A stretch of DNA of 9,158 nucleotides from the NCBI GenBank assembly GCA_005885115.1, contig VAXX01000171.1, forward strand, positions 1 to 9,158, in the 5' to 3' direction. The DNA comes from Actinomycetota bacterium (lineage in GTDB: Bacteria > Actinomycetota > Actinomycetes > Mycobacteriales > Micromonosporaceae). The position numbers were made by a program, and so were the translations under genes. Positions 6,580-9,158 of the stretch are shown here, piece by piece; positions within the stretch are counted from its first letter, which is position 1, and each line of letters begins with the position of its first letter. The notes under the pieces were generated by a model. It searched no databases. It was not told the origin of the DNA and saw nothing but the letters and a program-made list of their open reading frames with translations.

Positions 6580-7487
6580 TCGACCCCCTCGCGCTGGGGG
6601 GTCCAGTGCCCGGCGACCGCGCGCGCGGTGGCCTGTAACGCCGCGTGCGCCCGGTCGTGGGTACGCTGCGCGACCGCGATGTACAGCAGCTCGAGGACGA
6701 GCAGCTGGGGATGGCGCCCGGACAGGGCGTCCGGGCGGAACGTGGTGGCCTGCATAGCGTGCAGCAGCACGATGTCGGCCACCTCGGCCAGCGGCGAGCG
6801 CGGGAAGCTGGTCAACGCGATGGTGGTCGCGCCGCTGCTGCCCGCCTCGGCGAGCATCTCGATGGTCTCCCGGGTCTGGCCCGAGTGCGATACCCCGAGC
6901 GCCACGTCGCCGGGGCGCAGCAGGGCGGCGCTGGCCAGTCCGTTGTGCACGTCCGTCCAGGACCAGGCGGCCAGCCCGATCCGGTGCAGGCACAGTTGCA
7001 TCTCCGCGCCGACCAGGGCACTGCCGCTGATCCCGTAGATGTCCACCCGGCGCGAGGCGGTGATGGCGTCGGCCGCCCGGGCGACCGCCTTGAGGTCCAG
7101 CAGGGCCGAGGTGTCGCCCAGCGCCCGGGAGTCGGCCGCCATGATCTGGTGGAGCACCCGTTCCAGCGAGTCCTCGGGCTGGATCTCCCGGCCGATGTCC
7201 ACGGCCCAACCGGCCTGCCGGGCCGCCCGGCCGGTCTCGCCGGCGATCCCGAGCCGCAGTTCGGCGTACCCCTCGAAGCCCAGGGCGCGGCAGAACCGGG
7301 TCACCGTCGCGGGTGAGGTGCCGCTGCGTTCGGCCAGCTCGACGATGGTCGCTCGGGCCGCCGCCGCCGGATCGCCCAGGACCTGCTCGGCCACCCGCCG
7401 CAGCGCCCCGGTGAACTCCGGAAGCCCGGCCCGGACGCGGACCAGCACACCGTCGGCCACGTTGGTAGCCAGTTCGGGCTGGGTCAT
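6576..7487 (-). CDS. MurR/RpiR-type transcriptional regulator with SIS domain
   Basis: This 303-residue transcription factor controls sugar-uptake or catabolic genes in response to a sugar phosphate. Residues 20-85 form the N-terminal RpiR-type helix-turn-helix domain, with the recognition region LAERSGTSPATVTRFCRALGF (51-71). Residues about 137-265 are a SIS domain: the strand-loop YGISGSA (151-157) and the phosphosugar-binding loop GVSHSGQTRET (198-208) are intact, so ligand sensing is expected. The ATG at 7487 has GAGG about 10 nt upstream. It opens an operon with the small ORF (ATGA overlap) and the three transporter genes, so it most likely regulates them and itself. SIS-type regulators of this family often respond to GlcNAc-6-phosphate, MurNAc-6-phosphate or similar, which agrees with the NgcE-like transporter, but the effector here is inferred. 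A candidate promoter/operator lies at 7527-7581. Confidence 0.9.
   Translation of the reverse strand: MTQPELATNVADGVLVRVRAGLPEFTGALRRVAEQVLGDPAAAARATIVELAERSGTSPATVTRFCRALGFEGYAELRLGIAGETGRAARQAGWAVDIGREIQPEDSLERVLHQIMAADSRALGDTSALLDLKAVARAADAITASRRVDIYGISGSALVGAEMQLCLHRIGLAAWSWTDVHNGLASAALLRPGDVALGVSHSGQTRETIEMLAEAGSSGATTIALTSFPRSPLAEVADIVLLHAMQATTFRPDALSGRHPQLLVLELLYIAVAQRTHDRAHAALQATARAVAGHWTPQREGVE
6582..6603 (-). promoter_or_regulatory. Hairpin sequestering a ribosome binding site
   Basis: Arms GACCCCC (6582-6588) and GGGGGTC (6597-6603) pair around an 8-nt loop at the very end of the regulator gene. On the transcribed minus strand the GAGGGGG Shine-Dalgarno-like sequence of the 101-residue ORF lies in the downstream arm, so the hairpin would hide it until ribosomes translating the regulator unfold it. 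This fits translational coupling. The stem is short but all G-C except two pairs. Confidence 0.45.
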
Positions 7488-7593
7488 CGGGACGGCCTCG
7501 CGATCGGGAAGGTTTGTTAACCGTTAGTGGTAAAACTTCTTACTACCATGCCCCTGGTGTCAAGTCTGTGAGAGAAGTTTTCAGAACCGTTAC
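7488..7593 (-). promoter_or_regulatory. Promoter and operator region of the sugar operon
   Basis: This 106-nt AT-rich spacer separates the methyltransferase stop from the regulator start and holds no gene. On the minus strand a perfect TTGACA (7563-7558) is followed after 15 nt by TAAGAA (7542-7537), a plausible -35/-10 pair although the spacer is short. The -10 lies within the near-palindrome GTGGTAAAACTTCTTACTAC (7527-7546; arms of 7 bp with one mismatch). In addition the 9-mer AAAACTTCT (7532-7540) recurs as its exact reverse complement AGAAGTTTT at 7573-7581, so matching sites flank the -35. This layout fits repression by the adjacent RpiR-type regulator, which usually binds AT-rich inverted repeats. 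Confidence 0.6.
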
Positions 7594-8400
7594 TTACCGA
7601 TCCGATGAATCACGGCTTAGCTCCCAGAACGCGACGGCTGCCGCCGCGGCGACGTTCAGCGAGTCCACCCCGCGGTGCATCGGAATCACGACCCGGCGGT
7701 CGCTGGCGGCCAGCGCCGCGCGGGACAGGCCGGCGCCCTCCGCCCCGAGCAGCAGCGCCGGCCGGTGCCGGTCCGCCGGGGGCAACTGCTGGATCGGCAG
7801 CGCGTCCGCCGCCGGGGTCAGGGCGAGCAGACGAAAACCGTTGTCGCGTACCGTGTCCAGCGCGTCCGGCCACGGGTCCAGCCGGGCGTACGGGACGGCG
7901 AAGACCTCCCCCATGCTCACCCGTACGCTGCGCCGGTACAACGGGTCCGCGCACGACGGGGACAGCAGTACGGCGTCCATGCCCAGGGCCGCCGCGCCCC
8001 GGAACACCGCACCGATGTTGGTGTGGTTGTTGACGTCCTCGAGAATCACCACCCGGGTCGCCCCGGCCAAGACGTCCGACAGGACCGGCAGCGGCCGGCG
8101 GTGGAACGAGGCCAGGATGCCCCGGTGGACGTGGAACCCGGTCAGCGCCTCCAGGACGGGCGGGGCGGCGGCGTACACCGGCGCGTCGACCTCGGGGAGC
8201 TGCCCGACCCGCTTGGCGTCCACGAGTACCGAGCGCGGCCGGTACCCGGCCCGCAGCGCCCGGCCCAGGACCAGCTCACCTTCGGCGATGAACAGCCCGT
8301 GCGGCGGCTCCCAGCGGGTACGCAGCTCCAGGTCGGTCAGCGCGCGGTAGTCGGCGACCCGCTCGTCGGCGGGGTCGGTGATCGGGACGGCGTCGGGCAC
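7594..8400 (-). CDS. TrmH/SpoU-family RNA 2'-O-methyltransferase
   Basis: This 268-residue SAM-dependent methyltransferase modifies ribose 2'-OH groups in tRNA or rRNA in the cytoplasm; the target nucleotide cannot be given. An N-terminal substrate-binding domain (about residues 25-105, with FIAEGELVLGRAL) precedes the knotted SPOUT domain. All three SpoU motifs are present: motif 1 NNHTNIGAVFRGAAALG (124-140) with the catalytic Arg134, motif 2 LLLGAEGAGLS (216-226), and motif 3 IPMHRGVDSLNVAAAAAVAFWEL (239-261). The open frame extends upstream to 8706 but that part overlaps the SPFH gene, so the GTG at 8400 is taken as the start. No clear ribosome binding site precedes it, and the GTG lies inside a 14-bp hairpin. 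The SPFH gene ends 35 nt upstream on the same strand. There is no evident functional link to the sugar operon downstream. Confidence 0.9.
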   Translation of the reverse strand: MPDAVPITDPADERVADYRALTDLELRTRWEPPHGLFIAEGELVLGRALRAGYRPRSVLVDAKRVGQLPEVDAPVYAAAPPVLEALTGFHVHRGILASFHRRPLPVLSDVLAGATRVVILEDVNNHTNIGAVFRGAAALGMDAVLLSPSCADPLYRRSVRVSMGEVFAVPYARLDPWPDALDTVRDNGFRLLALTPAADALPIQQLPPADRHRPALLLGAEGAGLSRAALAASDRRVVIPMHRGVDSLNVAAAAAVAFWELSRDSSDR

Positions 8401-8427
8401 CCGGACATTGTGACCGGGTGCCCGACG
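8391..8427 (-). promoter_or_regulatory. Perfect 14-bp hairpin over the methyltransferase start
   Basis: Arms CGTCGGGCACCCGG (8391-8404) and CCGGGTGCCCGACG (8414-8427) are exact reverse complements around the 9-nt loop ACATTGTGA. The hairpin starts 8 nt after the SPFH stop on the minus strand and includes the GTG start codon (8398-8400) of the methyltransferase. It lacks a following U-run. It may act as a U-less terminator or transcript stabiliser for the SPFH gene, or it may restrain translation of the methyltransferase. Confidence 0.7.
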
Positions 8428-8435
8428 GGTACCGC

Positions 8436-9158
8436 CTACGCCTCGTCGGCCTGGTCCACCCGGTCCATGTTGGTGCTGTACCCCGAGCTGTACGAGGAGT
8501 GCGACGTGGGCAGACCGCGTACCGCCTCCTTCTCGGTCTCCGCCGCGACCGCCTGCGCCTCGGCCAGCGCCTGGTCCAGTGCGGCCTGGTTGGACTGCTC
8601 CACCACGGGCTCGGTGGTGATCGGCCCGCCGGTCTCCGGCAGCAGCCCGCCCAGCGCGCCGCTGATGCCCTCCAGGGCCTTGGTCAGCTCGGCCGGGATG
8701 ATCCACACCTTGTTCGACGGACCGGCGGCGATCTGCGGCAGCGCCTGCAGGTACTGGTAGGCCAGCACCTTGGAGTCGGGGTTGGCCGCGTGTACCGCGT
8801 TGAACACCGTCTGGATCGCCTTCGCCTGGCCCTCGGCCTGCAGGATGCGGGCCTCCCGCTCGCCCTGCGCCCGCAGGATCGCGCCCTGGCGGTCACCGTC
8901 GGCGGTGAGGATCTGCGACTGCTTGATGCCCTCGGCGTTGAGGATGGCCGCGCGGCGGTCCCGCTCGGCGCGCATCTGCTTCTCCATCGAGTCGCGGATC
9001 GACGGCGGTGGCTCGATCGCCTTGATCTCCACCCGGGTCACCTTGATGCCCCACCGGCCGGTGGTCTCGTCCAGGACCCCGGACAGGTGCCGGTTGATCT
9101 CGTCGCGGCTGGTCAGCGCCTTCTCCAGGTCCATCGACCCGATCACGTTACGCAGGGT
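8436..9158 (-). CDS. SPFH/stomatin-family membrane protein, 5' end missing
   Basis: This is the C-terminal 240 residues of a stomatin/prohibitin-like protein of the QmcA type; the N-terminal membrane anchor and most of the SPFH domain lie beyond the right edge. The visible part begins TLRNVIGSMDLEKALTSRDEINRHL, the end of the SPFH domain, then IKVTRVEIKAIEPPPSIRDSMEKQMRAERDRRAAIL, a hallmark of bacterial stomatins. A long alanine/glutamate-rich coiled coil follows (about residues 60-115 of the visible part, with repeats such as ADGDRQGAILRAQGEREARILQ), then the conserved NPDSKVLAYQYLQALPQIA and NKVWIIPAE segments, and a variable Ser/Tyr-rich tail. Such proteins assemble into large membrane rings and organise membrane microdomains or proteases; NfeD partners are common but none is seen here. 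The GTG at 9146 is not the true start, since homology continues to the window edge. Confidence 0.92.
   Translation of the reverse strand, partial: TLRNVIGSMDLEKALTSRDEINRHLSGVLDETTGRWGIKVTRVEIKAIEPPPSIRDSMEKQMRAERDRRAAILNAEGIKQSQILTADGDRQGAILRAQGEREARILQAEGQAKAIQTVFNAVHAANPDSKVLAYQYLQALPQIAAGPSNKVWIIPAELTKALEGISGALGGLLPETGGPITTEPVVEQSNQAALDQALAEAQAVAAETEKEAVRGLPTSHSSYSSGYSTNMDRVDQADEA

Noticed and set aside
7545..7575. DasR-type dre site near the promoter, prompted by CTGGTGTCAAGTC
   Set aside because: Only the TGGT half matches; the TCTAGACCA core symmetry of dre sites is absent, and no better match was seen upstream of the transporter genes.
8401..8706. N-terminal extension of the methyltransferase upstream of GTG 8400
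   Set aside because: The extra sequence overlaps the SPFH gene in another frame, is Gly/Arg-rich without similarity to the family, and would displace the substrate-binding domain from the N terminus.
1..9158. tRNA or rRNA genes, CRISPR arrays, insertion sequences
   Set aside because: No tRNA-like cloverleaf, regularly spaced repeats, transposase motifs or terminal inverted repeats with target duplications were found by eye on either strand.

Overview
The window is high-GC actinobacterial DNA, with third codon positions almost all G or C, frequent GTG starts and a Tat-exported lipoprotein. The overall character, especially the PolA-like exonuclease/polymerase, the NgcEFG-type sugar transporter and the SPFH protein, suggests Micromonosporaceae. 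That family assignment is an inference from remembered relatives and was not computed.

Layout, left to right. A zinc-ribbon NUDIX hydrolase (34-561, +) is the only plus-strand gene. Everything else is on the minus strand, so the rest is read from right to left. An SPFH/stomatin-family protein (8436-9158, 5' end outside the window) is followed by a TrmH/SpoU RNA methyltransferase (7594-8400). A 106-nt AT-rich spacer then carries a likely promoter with operator-like repeats. Next is an apparent sugar-uptake operon: a MurR/RpiR-type regulator with a SIS domain (6576-7487), an unrecognised 101-residue ORF coupled to it by an ATGA overlap (6274-6579), a Tat lipoprotein sugar-binding protein of the NgcE type (4840-6252), and two CUT1 permeases, NgcF-like (3880-4824) and NgcG-like (2913-3869). 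Nineteen bases after the last permease begins a decayed PolA-like exonuclease/polymerase (1251-2893), which has an in-frame TGA and a frameshifting lesion. A VapBC-type toxin-antitoxin pair (582-1210) follows, convergent with the NUDIX gene.

How the genes work together: the lipoprotein would capture N-acetylglucosamine, chitobiose or a related sugar outside the membrane and pass it to the two permeases. No ATPase is encoded here, so a shared MsiK-type ATPase elsewhere is expected. The SIS-domain regulator probably senses a sugar phosphate and controls its own operon from the spacer at 7488-7593.

Points most worth a second look: the VapC-like toxin has Val where the family has a catalytic Asp; the polymerase pseudogene retains its polymerase motifs around two lesions; two hairpins bracket the start codon of the unknown 101-residue ORF; and a perfect 14-bp hairpin contains the start codon of the methyltransferase. 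I see no strong evidence of an entirely new multi-gene system.
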